A stretch of 62,083 nt of DNA, from contig CAJCJD010000207.1 of the NCBI GenBank assembly GCA_903970555.1, positions 1 to 62,083 of the forward strand, given 5' to 3'. A program made the position numbers and the translations under genes. Positions 18,181 to 26,607 of the stretch are shown in pieces (the first letter of the stretch is position 1; each line of letters opens with the position of its first letter). The DNA comes from Vulcanimicrobiota bacterium. GTDB lineage: Bacteria; Pseudomonadota; Gammaproteobacteria; Xanthomonadales; Rhodanobacteraceae. The notes below the pieces were generated by a model, which worked only from the letters and a program-made list of their open reading frames with translations, searched no databases and had not been told where the DNA came from.

Positions 18181-19662
18181 TTATTGCCGTGCTTCAAGTC
18201 GCATGCCACGTGGCGTAAGCCATCGCTCGATGCCTTCGAACAAACCTTGCACGATCAGCGCCATCAGTGCGGCGGGAATGGCTCCCTCCAGAATCAGGCC
18301 GGTGTCATCGAGCCGTATGCCCGTAACGATGGGCTGACCATAACCACCTGCCCCGATCAACGCGCCAAGCGTAGCCGTACCGACGTTGATCACTGCTGCC
18401 GTCTTCACACCGGCCAAGATGGATCGCATAGCCATGGGCAGCTCCACCCGGCGGAGGCGAACACCGGGCGGCAACCCGAGTGCAGCCGCCGATTCACGAA
18501 GATCCGGTGGAATACCGACAAGCCCTGTATACGTGTTACGCACTATGGGCAGCAAACTGTAGAGAAACAGAGCCACGATGGCAGGCCACGTGCCGATGCC
18601 GAAGAACGGGATCATGAAGACAAACATCGCCAATGATGGGATGGTCTGGAGCACGCCGCTCGCTGCCATGATCGCCTGACCGAGACGCCTGGAGCTTGCC
18701 GAAAATACGCCGAGCGGAACAGCCAGCAGCACAGCGGCGCCCAACGATATCAATACGAGCTTCAAATGCTCGATCGTGCGTTTCAGCAGCCGCGACAACA
18801 AACCAGCGCCGTCGGTGTCCGGCTGCACGCCAAGAAAACCAGCTGCCACCTCGGTTTCTTTTTTGCCCTGAAGCTTGACCATTGCGTTCATCCGCCGCAT
18901 GGCGTTTTCGTCGATACGACCGGACAAATTTCGCAGGGCTTGTACAAACGCCGGAGAACTTTGCTCCAACGAAAGCCGATACAAATAAACGGCTTCGTAG
19001 TGTGGAAAGTAGTGCTTGTCGTCGTCGAGCGCGCGCAAATGGTAGTAAGGAATTTCGGCATCGGTGCTGTAAAGATCGATCGCATCCACCGCATTGGTGG
19101 AGAGCGCGCGATACGAAAGGATGTGATCCAACCCGCGCACCTGTGTTTGCGCCAGCCCATAGCGCTGCCGCAATCCGGGCCAACCATCGGTGCGATCCAT
19201 GAACTCGTTAGAGAAACCGAAGCGCAATTCGGGATGCGCCGTTAGATCGGATATACGCCGGATACCCAGCTGTGCCGCACGATCTTCACGCATGCCAATG
19301 GCATAGGTATCGTTGAAGCCCAACGAATCGGTGATGCCAACGCCTAGCGGCTTGAGTGCGGCGCGCAAGGTCGGGATATCCGCATCGGCTGCCACATTCT
19401 TCAGCAACTCGTGGGTAAGCGTGCCGGTGTACTCGGGATAAGCGTCGATATCGCCATGCTGCAGGGCGCTCCAGAGGATGCTGGTGCCACCCAACTCGCG
19501 CTGATGTTGTGCGGGAACATCGGCCTGTCGCGCCGCCAGACGCGCCACTTCGCCAAGAATCACAGACTCGGTGAATTGCTTGGAGCCGATGCGAACGGGC
19601 GTTGCACATACGGCCATCGATGACAGCAGGCATGCCAATGCGGCAATAAACCAGCACTTCAT
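18181..19662 (-). CDS. Osmoprotectant ABC transporter: substrate-binding domain fused to permease (OpuC/ProX-ProW type)
   Basis: 493 residues. A signal sequence (residues 1-21) leads into a glycine betaine/choline-type binding domain (about 22-290) with IGSKQFTESVILGE and ALQHGDIDAYPEYTGTL. A permease domain follows (about 300-490), with five or six membrane helices and LGLPPGVRLRRVELPMAMRS, the coupling-loop region. Such fusions import quaternary ammonium osmoprotectants. The start ATG overlaps the upstream ATPase stop (ATGA), which decides it over a longer frame. In most OpuC systems the domains are separate genes. The exact ligand is unknown. Confidence 0.9.
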   Translation of the reverse strand: MKCWFIAALACLLSSMAVCATPVRIGSKQFTESVILGEVARLAARQADVPAQHQRELGGTSILWSALQHGDIDAYPEYTGTLTHELLKNVAADADIPTLRAALKPLGVGITDSLGFNDTYAIGMREDRAAQLGIRRISDLTAHPELRFGFSNEFMDRTDGWPGLRQRYGLAQTQVRGLDHILSYRALSTNAVDAIDLYSTDAEIPYYHLRALDDDKHYFPHYEAVYLYRLSLEQSSPAFVQALRNLSGRIDENAMRRMNAMVKLQGKKETEVAAGFLGVQPDTDGAGLLSRLLKRTIEHLKLVLISLGAAVLLAVPLGVFSASSRRLGQAIMAASGVLQTIPSLAMFVFMIPFFGIGTWPAIVALFLYSLLPIVRNTYTGLVGIPPDLRESAAALGLPPGVRLRRVELPMAMRSILAGVKTAAVINVGTATLGALIGAGGYGQPIVTGIRLDDTGLILEGAIPAALMALIVQGLFEGIERWLTPRGMRLEARQ

Positions 19663-20429
19663 GCCATCGGCTCCCGCAGCGTGCGCTGCGCTTCCACAAA
19701 GTGCGTGACGAACGGTTCGGTCGGTCGCTGACGAAGATCTTCCAATCGGCCATCCTGCACGACCTTCCCGCAACGCATGAGCACGATGCGTTCGGCAAAC
19801 CATGCGGCCTCGGCGATATCGTGGGTCACCACGATCACGGTTTTACCGAGCTGCTCGAAGATGTGCTTGAGCTCGTCCTGCAATTCATGCCGAACCAGCG
19901 GATCGAGCGCACCTAACGGCTCGTCCAGCAACAAGGCGTCGGGATTGAGCATAAGGCCGCGCATCAAGGCCACTCGCTGACGTTGGCCACCGGACAGCTC
20001 AGCCGGGTAGCGCGCCAGCACACCGGATGACAGATGGGTCAATGCTGCCAATTCCTCGGCGCGCTGATGAATACGCTCCCTGCTCCACCCGAGATGGCTT
20101 GGCAGCAATGCGAGATTTCCCAGCGCCGTCAGATGCGGAAACAGGCCGCCATCCTGGATGACATAGCCGACCCGACGACGCAGCTCCAATACATGATCTT
20201 TTTCGAGCGCCCGGCCATCCACCTTGACCTGCCCCTGGTCCGGCCATTCCAACCCCAGCAGCAGGCGCAATAAGGTCGACTTGCCGGAACCACTGCTGCC
20301 GATCAGGGAGGTGGTAGTTCCCGCATGGAAGCTCAGCGAGACATCGTCCAGCCCAACCACGGCGCCGTAATGTTTGCTGACGCGACTAAGCTCAAACGCT
20401 TCCGATGAGGCATTGCTGACGGCTGGCAT
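19659..20429 (-). CDS. Osmoprotectant ABC transporter ATP-binding protein (OpuCA/ProV-like)
   Basis: 256 residues with Walker A LIGSSGSGKST, Q-loop YVIQDGGLFPHL, signature LSGGQRQRVALMRGL, Walker B ALLLDEPLGALD and the switch His in VVTHDIAEAAWF. It lacks the C-terminal CBS domains found in many OpuA/OpuC ATPases, so ionic-strength sensing by CBS is not expected. It is the first gene of the operon and overlaps the binding/permease gene by four bases. It would energise uptake at the inner membrane. Confidence 0.92.
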   Translation of the reverse strand: MPAVSNASSEAFELSRVSKHYGAVVGLDDVSLSFHAGTTTSLIGSSGSGKSTLLRLLLGLEWPDQGQVKVDGRALEKDHVLELRRRVGYVIQDGGLFPHLTALGNLALLPSHLGWSRERIHQRAEELAALTHLSSGVLARYPAELSGGQRQRVALMRGLMLNPDALLLDEPLGALDPLVRHELQDELKHIFEQLGKTVIVVTHDIAEAAWFAERIVLMRCGKVVQDGRLEDLRQRPTEPFVTHFVEAQRTLREPMA

Positions 20430-20543
20430 TCCGGTTTCGCGGCGGCAACGAAGATTTGAATCTATCTCATCCGAGCCCGAGAGCGAGGCAAACTTCCCGG
20501 GAAGATGGCATGATTGTGCAACGCAACATCATGCGCTTACATC

Positions 20544-22709
20544 ATGTCTTCGCCATCGACCATTGCCCACTACTGGCGGCGCCTTCGCGGCTCCGATCGG
20601 TTTGCCGAGTGCCTGCGTGTATTGCTGGCGCTAGGGGGTGTGATTGTCTATTGCCTGCTGGGCCGACACGCCGCCGCGATGATCCCGGCCATGCTGGGCG
20701 TGATCGCTTGCGCGCTGGCCGAGACCGAGGATCACTGGCGCAGTCGCTTCGGCACCTTGCTGATCACGCTAATCTGTTTTGCAAGTGTCGCGTTTGTGGT
20801 CGAAGGGTTGTTGCCACACCCGGTCGCCTTCGCCTGCGCGCTGCCGCTGATGACCTTTCTTCTGGTGATGCTCGGCGCCGTCAGCGCGCGCTACGCGACC
20901 ATTGCCGGCGCCACGCTAATTCTTGCGGTCTACACCATGATCGGTGCCGATCAACCGCAGGGGCCGCCGATGGATCTGTGGGTGACGCTGATACCGTTGC
21001 TCACCGGCGCGGCCTGGTACGGCATGTTGTCGCTGCTGTGGAGCATGCTGTCGCCGCAACTTGCCGTGCGCCATGCGCTGGCTCGCGTGTTCGATGCACT
21101 CGCCGACTACCTGGAGGGCAAGGCCGCATTGTTCACACCCGTGCATGGCATGGATCGGGACGCCATGTTGCTCAGCCTTGCGATGCAGAACGAACACGTC
21201 GTGGAAGCGCTGAACGATACCCGCATCGTGCTTATCGACCGCATCGGCATGCGGCGGCCGCGTGGCGCAACCGCTGCGCGCTTGCAGCTTTATTTCAAGG
21301 CGCAGGACATCCATGAACGTATCAGCTCGTCGCACCATCCTTATGCGGCGCTGGCCGCAGCGTTCTATCACAGCGATGTGTTGTTCCGTTGCGAGCACAT
21401 GCTGCGGCTCGAAGCAGACCAATGCCGCAGGCATGCCGAAGCCTTGCGTCTGCGTGTGACGCCCGCGAGCAGCGTCGATCTGAGCGCCGCGCAGAAGGAT
21501 TTGCGCGCATCGATCGATGCACTACGCCGCGACACCCCAGCGCCGCCCGAGCTGTTACTGCGCTCGCTCGAAGCCTTGTTGCGCAACATCACGGCCATCC
21601 AGACGCTGCTGGAAGATGAAACGCCCCCCATGACGTCGGTCGAGGGTGAAGACATCGCGCTGCAAAACCCCGGCCCGCAATCGCTGCGTGAAGCGTGGCA
21701 GCGCATCGCCATCCAGCTAACGCCGCGTTCCTCGCGCTTTCGGCATGCCCTTCGCCTCGCCATCGCCTTGATGGCGGGATACGGCATCTTGCACCTGATC
21801 GAACTGCGCCATGGGTATTGGATCCTGCTGACGACACTGCTGGTCTGCCAGCCAAGCTACGGGGCCACCCGCGTACGTATGCTGCAACGCGTGCTCGGCA
21901 CCGTGATCGGCGTGATCGTCGGTTGGGCGACATTACGCCTGTTGCCCGCCACGCCCTGGCAATTGCTGCTGATCGTGCTGTCGGGCGTGGTGTTTTTCGC
22001 GGCACGACTGCGCCGCTATTCGACCGCCACGGCAGCGATCACCCTGTTTGTGGTGTTGTGTTTCAACCAGGCCGGTAGCGGCTATGCCGTGATGTGGCCG
22101 CGGCTGCTCGATACCCTTATCGGCGCGGCGATCGCCGCGTTGTCGATCTACCTGATCCTGCCTGATTGGCAGGGCCGCCAGCTCGATCAAGTGCTCGCCA
22201 ATACCTTGCGCAACGATGCGCGCTATCTGCAACAAATCATGGCGCAATACATTCACGGCAAGCGCGATGACTTGGCATACCGCATCGCGCGACGCGAAGC
22301 GCATAACGCCGATGCAGCGCTCAGCGGGATGCTCGCCAACATGCTTCGGGAACCCGGCCGCCAGCGTCGTGGAAATGAAGATCTGCTGCGCTTCCTCACC
22401 ATCGCTCATACGATGCTGGGCCATATTTCCGCCCTAGGCGCCCATCGGCAGGCGATTGGATCCTCGCAGGCGCTCGGCACCATCACCCTGGCCGGTAACC
22501 TGGCTGTCACCCAACTTGAGCATCTCGCCGATGCCCTGGGTGCCAGCAACCCCGCGCCACAGGCCGACAACGGGTCGGGGCAAAGCGTGACGCTGCAGGT
22601 GGACAGTCTTGAAGACGAGGCAGCACGCCTGGTTCTCGGCCAGCTGGCATTGATATTGGCGCATCGCGATCGTCTGGCTGTGGTGATTCATGACATTCAG
22701 GCGGCCTAG
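20544..22709 (+). CDS. FUSC/YccS-YhfK family inner-membrane protein
   Basis: 721 residues from ATG 20544. Two membrane blocks of about six helices (about 25-165 and 410-540) flank a long cytoplasmic part, the layout of YccS and of FUSC/aromatic acid exporter-like proteins. LRLAIALMAGYGILHLIELRHGYWILLT and the later RRYSTATAAITLFVVLCF fit the second FUSC block. Related proteins are proposed efflux carriers for aromatic acids or similar compounds; the substrate is unknown here. It is divergent from the osmoprotectant transporter. Confidence 0.85.
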   Translation: MSSPSTIAHYWRRLRGSDRFAECLRVLLALGGVIVYCLLGRHAAAMIPAMLGVIACALAETEDHWRSRFGTLLITLICFASVAFVVEGLLPHPVAFACALPLMTFLLVMLGAVSARYATIAGATLILAVYTMIGADQPQGPPMDLWVTLIPLLTGAAWYGMLSLLWSMLSPQLAVRHALARVFDALADYLEGKAALFTPVHGMDRDAMLLSLAMQNEHVVEALNDTRIVLIDRIGMRRPRGATAARLQLYFKAQDIHERISSSHHPYAALAAAFYHSDVLFRCEHMLRLEADQCRRHAEALRLRVTPASSVDLSAAQKDLRASIDALRRDTPAPPELLLRSLEALLRNITAIQTLLEDETPPMTSVEGEDIALQNPGPQSLREAWQRIAIQLTPRSSRFRHALRLAIALMAGYGILHLIELRHGYWILLTTLLVCQPSYGATRVRMLQRVLGTVIGVIVGWATLRLLPATPWQLLLIVLSGVVFFAARLRRYSTATAAITLFVVLCFNQAGSGYAVMWPRLLDTLIGAAIAALSIYLILPDWQGRQLDQVLANTLRNDARYLQQIMAQYIHGKRDDLAYRIARREAHNADAALSGMLANMLREPGRQRRGNEDLLRFLTIAHTMLGHISALGAHRQAIGSSQALGTITLAGNLAVTQLEHLADALGASNPAPQADNGSGQSVTLQVDSLEDEAARLVLGQLALILAHRDRLAVVIHDIQAA

Positions 22710-22717
22710 TAAAGCCC

Positions 22718-22745
22718 TTGAGCGTCCATCAAACCGGTTTATAAC
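22718..22745 (+). promoter_or_regulatory. Likely promoter of the moa-mod operon
   Basis: TTGAGC (22718-22723), 16-bp spacer, TATAAC (22740-22745). Transcription would start near 22752, giving a leader of about 190 nt that contains the Moco riboswitch. Confidence 0.6.
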
Positions 22746-22825
22746 GCTTCCACCCTCCCAGAATGACCATTCACCACTGGACGTAACCCTCGGATGCTCG
22801 GATAGTTACACTTACATAAACCCAC

Positions 22826-22938
22826 AACTCCGAGGCGTCCGGCCTGCGGTTCCTTACGGAATACGGCTTGGCGTCCATGGCCTTCGGGCCATCAGGGTGA
22901 ACGTGGAAACACGTCTGCCTCCCTTTTTGGAAAGGAGC
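22826..22938 (+). ncRNA. Moco (molybdenum cofactor) riboswitch upstream of moaA
   Basis: The leader contains ACTCCGAGGCGTCC at its 5' side, an ATGGCC-TTCG-GGCCAT hairpin (around 22876-22892), an ACGTG-GAAA-CACGT hairpin with a GNRA loop (22901-22914) and the closing region GCCTCCC...GGAAAGGAG. This arrangement and its place before moaA fit the Moco RNA motif, including the GNRA tetraloop. The final stem CTCCCTTT (22919-22926) can pair with AAAGGAG (22931-22937), which is the moaA Shine-Dalgarno, so ligand binding would be expected to block translation. The structure was drawn by hand without a covariance model. Confidence 0.78.
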
Positions 22939-22945
22939 ACAAACC

Positions 22946-23929
22946 ATGTCCCCGCTGGCTGATCGCTACGGCCGCCGGTTTCCGTATTTGCGACTGTCGG
23001 TGATTCCCGCGTGCAATTTTCGCTGCACGTACTGCCTGCCGCACGGTTACCACGCTGATGCAAAAGCGACCGAGCCACTCTCGTTGGCTGAAATCACGCG
23101 CCTGCTGCGCGGATTTACCGAACTGGGCATGCACAAGCTGCGCATTACGGGCGGCGAACCGAGTGTGCGCCACGACCTTTCCTCGATCCTGCGCGCGGCC
23201 GGTGCGATACCGGGTGTAACCAAGCTGGCAATGACCACCAACGGCAGCTTGCTCACGCGCCGCCTCGGCGAATGGATGGACGCTGGCCTCAACGCGATCA
23301 ATGTTAGCGTCGACAGTCTGGATCGCGCTGCCTTCGCCCGCATTACCGGCCATGATCGGCTTGAAGACATTCTGCATGGCATCGATATGGCGCTGGCCGC
23401 GGGTATGCCATCGGTCAAGCTCAACGCGGTATTGCTGCGCGATGTGAACAACAAGCAGCTTCCGGCGTGGTTGGATTATCTGCGTGATCGCCAGGTCGGT
23501 GTGCGCTTCATCGAGTTGATGCAGACCGGCGACAACCTTCCGTTTTTCCGCGACCACCATGTCCGGGCGACTGAGCTGGAAACGCAACTGCTGGAATCGG
23601 GCTGGCAATCGCTCCCGCGTGCAGCCGACGCAGGCCCCGCGCGCGAATACCGGCATCCGGACTACGCGGGGCGCTTCGGCATCATCGCGCCCTACTCCAA
23701 AGACTTCTGTGCCGGCTGCAACCGTTTGCGCGTGACCGCAACCGGCGACTTGCGCCTTTGCCTCTTCGGCGAATTCGGTATTCCACTGCGTCCGTTGCTG
23801 CAAGCAGACGAACAGTTGGACGATCTCGTGCGTGCCATCGGCGGACAGATCGGCCGCAAGGAACAAGGTCATTTCCTGCATGAAGGCCGAACCGGCATCA
23901 CTCCTCATCTCGCATCCACCGGAGGCTGA
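22946..23929 (+). CDS. moaA: GTP 3',8-cyclase MoaA
   Basis: 327 residues, normal length. A radical-SAM cluster motif CNFRCTYC (Cys23, 27, 30) opens the protein, with RITGGEPSVR and the C-terminal second iron-sulfur site FCAGCNRLRVTATGDLRLC. The usual C-terminal GG is present (STGG). It catalyses the first step of Moco synthesis, rearranging GTP with MoaC to cyclic pyranopterin monophosphate. The start lies 8 bases after AAGGAG, which is held in the riboswitch stem. It heads a ten-gene operon. Confidence 0.96.
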   Translation: MSPLADRYGRRFPYLRLSVIPACNFRCTYCLPHGYHADAKATEPLSLAEITRLLRGFTELGMHKLRITGGEPSVRHDLSSILRAAGAIPGVTKLAMTTNGSLLTRRLGEWMDAGLNAINVSVDSLDRAAFARITGHDRLEDILHGIDMALAAGMPSVKLNAVLLRDVNNKQLPAWLDYLRDRQVGVRFIELMQTGDNLPFFRDHHVRATELETQLLESGWQSLPRAADAGPAREYRHPDYAGRFGIIAPYSKDFCAGCNRLRVTATGDLRLCLFGEFGIPLRPLLQADEQLDDLVRAIGGQIGRKEQGHFLHEGRTGITPHLASTGG

Positions 23930-23932
23930 CCC

Positions 23933-24097
23933 ATGCACAAGCGCAAGAGCCTGCTTTCATGCGCCAGGTGCCTCGCTTTGCGCCTGCGTGACTGTCAGGT
24001 GGCAGTGCGTGGCGCAGCGCCAGACTGGCTGTCTGGTCAAGCCGCGCGCGGCCGCATGGCGGTCACGCAGGCGCAAAGCGAGGTGCTTGGCGCATGA
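23933..24097 (+). CDS. Short reading frame carried by the moaA-moaCB hairpin element
   Basis: A 54-codon frame starts 7 bases after GGAGG (23921-23925) at the end of moaA and stops at TGA 24095-24097, overlapping the moaCB start as ATGA. It is encoded almost wholly by the long inverted repeat. The product is basic with several Cys (SLLSCARCLALRLRDC) and matches no family I know. Its good ribosome site and the ATGA overlap suggest a role in translational coupling to moaCB. Alternatively it is the displaced original start of moaC. Confidence 0.4.
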   Translation: MHKRKSLLSCARCLALRLRDCQVAVRGAAPDWLSGQAARGRMAVTQAQSEVLGA

Positions 24098-24109
24098 AAG
24101 CAGGCTCTT
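23945..24109 (+). repeat. Long inverted repeat (53-bp arms) inserted between moaA and moaCB
   Basis: Bases 23945-23997 pair with 24057-24109 over 53 positions without a break; 48 are Watson-Crick and 5 are G.U in plus-strand RNA. The 59-base centre holds TGGCGCAGCGCCA, CAGAC...GTCTG and GCCGCGCGCGGC, each self-complementary. The element is 165 bp long. The right arm contains the ATG used for moaCB. It resembles a miniature mobile or REP-like palindrome, but no similar copy is seen elsewhere in the window. Confidence 0.85.
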
Positions 24110-25098
24110 CAGATCGCGCCCACTTTCATATGGCGGACGTGCGTCATAAGCGAATCACTGCGCGCCGCGCGGTCGCCGTCGGTGAACTGAGCGCAGGCGC
24201 CGAAGCGTTTGCGCAAATCGTGGAACGCCGTCTGCCCAAGGGTGACGCCATGACCATGGCAGAGATCGCCGGGCTGCAAGGTGCGAAAAATGCATCGCAG
24301 TTGATGCCGCTATGTCACCCACTGCCACTGGAATACATCCATGTGCGCTGCGAACCCGTTAGCGAACGCCATGCCATTCGCGTGTATTGCGAAGTGGCAA
24401 CCTTCGCGCGAACAGGTGTGGAGATGGAAGCGCTTGCCGGCGCCAGCGCTGCACTGTTGACGCTGTATGACCTGACCAAACCCATGGAACCTGCGCTGTC
24501 TTTCGGCGGTGTACGACTCTTATTCAAAGAGGGCGGCAAGAAAGGATTGTGGCTGCACCCGGAAGGCATGAGCGATGTCGAGCGTACGTATTATCAACCG
24601 CGCCCGATGGCTCGACTGGAATCCATCACGGCCGCCGTCATCACGCTTAGCGATCGTGCCAGCCGCGGCGAATACACCGATACGGCAGGCCCCTTGCTGG
24701 TGGAACGCTTGCGTGAACTCGGCGCCGAGGTTGATCACCCCGAACTACGTGCGGACGATCTGGAGCCCTTGGCCGAACGCCTCGTTCAATTGGCAGCAAG
24801 CGGCACACAACTCATTCTCTGCACCGGTGGCACCGGATTGGGTCCGCGCGATCGCACGCCGGAAGCACTCGCCATGGTCGCCGACCGTCATGTCGACGGC
24901 ATCGGCGAACTCTTTCGCAGCGAAAGCAGCCAGCACACGAAAATGGCATGGCTAAGCCGCGCGGATGCGGTGCTGATCGGTACCACGCTGGTGATCGCCC
25001 TACCCGGCAGCGCGAAAGCGGTAGCGCAAGGCATGGATATCCTGGCGCCGATACTCGCGCATGCCTTGAGCATGGCAGCGGGCGGAGGACATGCATGA
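24094..25098 (+). CDS. moaCB: Bifunctional MoaC-MoaB/Mog (cyclic pyranopterin monophosphate synthase fused to MoCF domain)
   Basis: 334 residues. Residues about 12-165 are MoaC: MADVRHKRITARRAVA, ASQLMPLCHPLPLEYIHV and GVEMEALAGASAALLTLYD. Residues about 170-330 are a MoaB/MogA domain with CTGGTGLGPRDRTPEA. The protein would convert the MoaA product to cPMP and act in molybdopterin adenylation or a related step. The start is uncertain: ATG 24094 lies in the right arm of a long inverted repeat; ATG 24130 (MADVRHK) is a shorter option without a ribosome site. It overlaps moeA by four bases. Confidence 0.92.
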   Translation: MKAGSSDRAHFHMADVRHKRITARRAVAVGELSAGAEAFAQIVERRLPKGDAMTMAEIAGLQGAKNASQLMPLCHPLPLEYIHVRCEPVSERHAIRVYCEVATFARTGVEMEALAGASAALLTLYDLTKPMEPALSFGGVRLLFKEGGKKGLWLHPEGMSDVERTYYQPRPMARLESITAAVITLSDRASRGEYTDTAGPLLVERLRELGAEVDHPELRADDLEPLAERLVQLAASGTQLILCTGGTGLGPRDRTPEALAMVADRHVDGIGELFRSESSQHTKMAWLSRADAVLIGTTLVIALPGSAKAVAQGMDILAPILAHALSMAAGGGHA

Positions 25099-26348
25099 AC
25101 CAGGGCACCCTCTCCTACGAAGAGGCCTTGCGCATCGTCCTCGATGCCAGCACCCAGCTACCCGCCGAAGAATGCGCGATCGCTGCATGTCTAGGCCGTA
25201 TCCTTGCCAACGATCTCGTCAGCACAGTGGCACTGCCGCCCTTCGACAATTCCGCGATGGATGGTTTCGCGCTAGGCGCAGATACCGCCGTGATCCCAGC
25301 CGGTACCGAGCTGGATATCGAAGGCGAGCAAGCAGCAGGCGATGGCATTTCCCGCTCACGCGGCGGCGCGTGGGAAATCATGACCGGTGCCCGCGTGCCC
25401 GACGGCCTTGATCGCGTTATTCCTGTCGAGCAAACCGAGCGCGTAGCATCTGCAGCGCGCATACGGTTGCTCGCCGACGTGACACGCGGAGAGAACATAC
25501 GCACGGCGGGCTCCGATGTTCAACGCGGCGAAACCGCGCTCACTGCCGGCACAACTTTGGCACCACAGCATCTGATGTTGTTGGCGGCGCTCGGTGTTGC
25601 CACGGTATCCGTCGCAGCACGCCCGCGCGTTGCCGTGCTCTGCACAGGTCGTGAACTCGTTGACGACCCCGCACAGGCCTTGGCGGCCGGGCAGATCCGC
25701 AACTCCAACGGGCCTTTCCTTGCCGCACGCCTCCCGCTGGCGGGCGCGGACGTCGTACATATCGAAACCGTGGGCGATGATGCTGCTGCGTTTGAGTCGG
25801 CACTACAACGCGCCTTGAATGCCGGTGCGCAAATCATCGTGTCCAGCGGCGCTGTATCCATGGGCCGTTACGATTTCGTACCGCAAGCGCTGCAACATGT
25901 CGGCGCCGAAACGTTGTTCCACAAAGTGGCAATACGCCCAGGTAAGCCGCTGCTTTTCGCGCGATTGGCAAGCGGTTCTCTGCTGTTCGGGCTACCCGGC
26001 AACCCTATCGCCGTCGCGGTGGGCTTGCGCTTTTTCATAGAGCCCGCGTTGCGTGTGATGCTTGGATTGCCCAACGAGACCCCCATACGCGTGCCGCTGG
26101 TTGCGGCATACAGTAAAAAACCGCCACTGCGTTTTCATCTGAAGACTCGTTTGCTGATCGATCCGCAAGGCCGCCTGGCCGCCGAGGTGCAAGGTGGACA
26201 AGAGTCCTATCGCATCCGGCCACTGGCTGAGGCCAACGCTTGGGCAGTCGTCCCCGCAGAAATCGATGCCCTGCCGGCAGGCGCGTTAGTGGATGTGTAC
26301 GGCCCGGGCCATCTTGAATTTCCTTTACCTTACGAGAGCGTTGCATGA
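25095..26348 (+). CDS. moeA: Molybdopterin molybdenumtransferase MoeA
   Basis: 417 residues. The family core includes LPPFDNSAMDGFAL, IMTGARVPDG, SSGAVSMGRYDFV (usual SGGVSxGxxD; the second Gly is Ala here), KVAIRPGKPLLFA and LFGLPGNPIAVAV. It inserts molybdate into adenylated molybdopterin to give Moco. The start ATG overlaps the moaCB stop (ATGA) with GGAGG just before. The C-terminal MoeA domain IV is present. It overlaps moaD by four bases. Full-length and apparently functional. Confidence 0.94.
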   Translation: MNQGTLSYEEALRIVLDASTQLPAEECAIAACLGRILANDLVSTVALPPFDNSAMDGFALGADTAVIPAGTELDIEGEQAAGDGISRSRGGAWEIMTGARVPDGLDRVIPVEQTERVASAARIRLLADVTRGENIRTAGSDVQRGETALTAGTTLAPQHLMLLAALGVATVSVAARPRVAVLCTGRELVDDPAQALAAGQIRNSNGPFLAARLPLAGADVVHIETVGDDAAAFESALQRALNAGAQIIVSSGAVSMGRYDFVPQALQHVGAETLFHKVAIRPGKPLLFARLASGSLLFGLPGNPIAVAVGLRFFIEPALRVMLGLPNETPIRVPLVAAYSKKPPLRFHLKTRLLIDPQGRLAAEVQGGQESYRIRPLAEANAWAVVPAEIDALPAGALVDVYGPGHLEFPLPYESVA

Positions 26349-26605
26349 AGGTTCGAATCGCCTTGTTCGGTGCGTTACGCGATGCCGATTCACGCGGCTT
26401 CATTGAATTGGACGTACCGGACCAGAGCACCATCGCCACCTTGCGCGAAGCGTTGCAGCATCACGTGCGCGATCATGCGCCCGCGATCAGTTCAAGCCTG
26501 GTGCAGCGTTCGGCTTTCGCCAGCGAAGACGAAATTCTGCACAACCATCGTGCCGTACCAGAGAACGGCCAGCTCGCAATCCTCCCCCCCGTGAGTGGAG
26601 GCTGA
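26345..26605 (+). CDS. moaD: Molybdopterin synthase sulfur-carrier subunit MoaD
   Basis: 86 residues with ubiquitin-like features: KVRIALFGALRDA at the N-terminus and the C-terminal ILPPVSGG. The terminal Gly-Gly is adenylated and thiocarboxylated to donate sulfur to cPMP in the MoaD-MoaE complex. The start overlaps the moeA stop (ATGA). The stop is two bases before moaE, whose ribosome site GGAGG lies within the end of moaD. Confidence 0.93.
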   Translation: MKVRIALFGALRDADSRGFIELDVPDQSTIATLREALQHHVRDHAPAISSSLVQRSAFASEDEILHNHRAVPENGQLAILPPVSGG

Positions 26606-26607
26606 GA

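Noticed and set aside
22892..23938. 348-codon minus-strand frame opposite moaA
   Set aside because: It would overlap the Moco riboswitch and moaA completely; no known motif.
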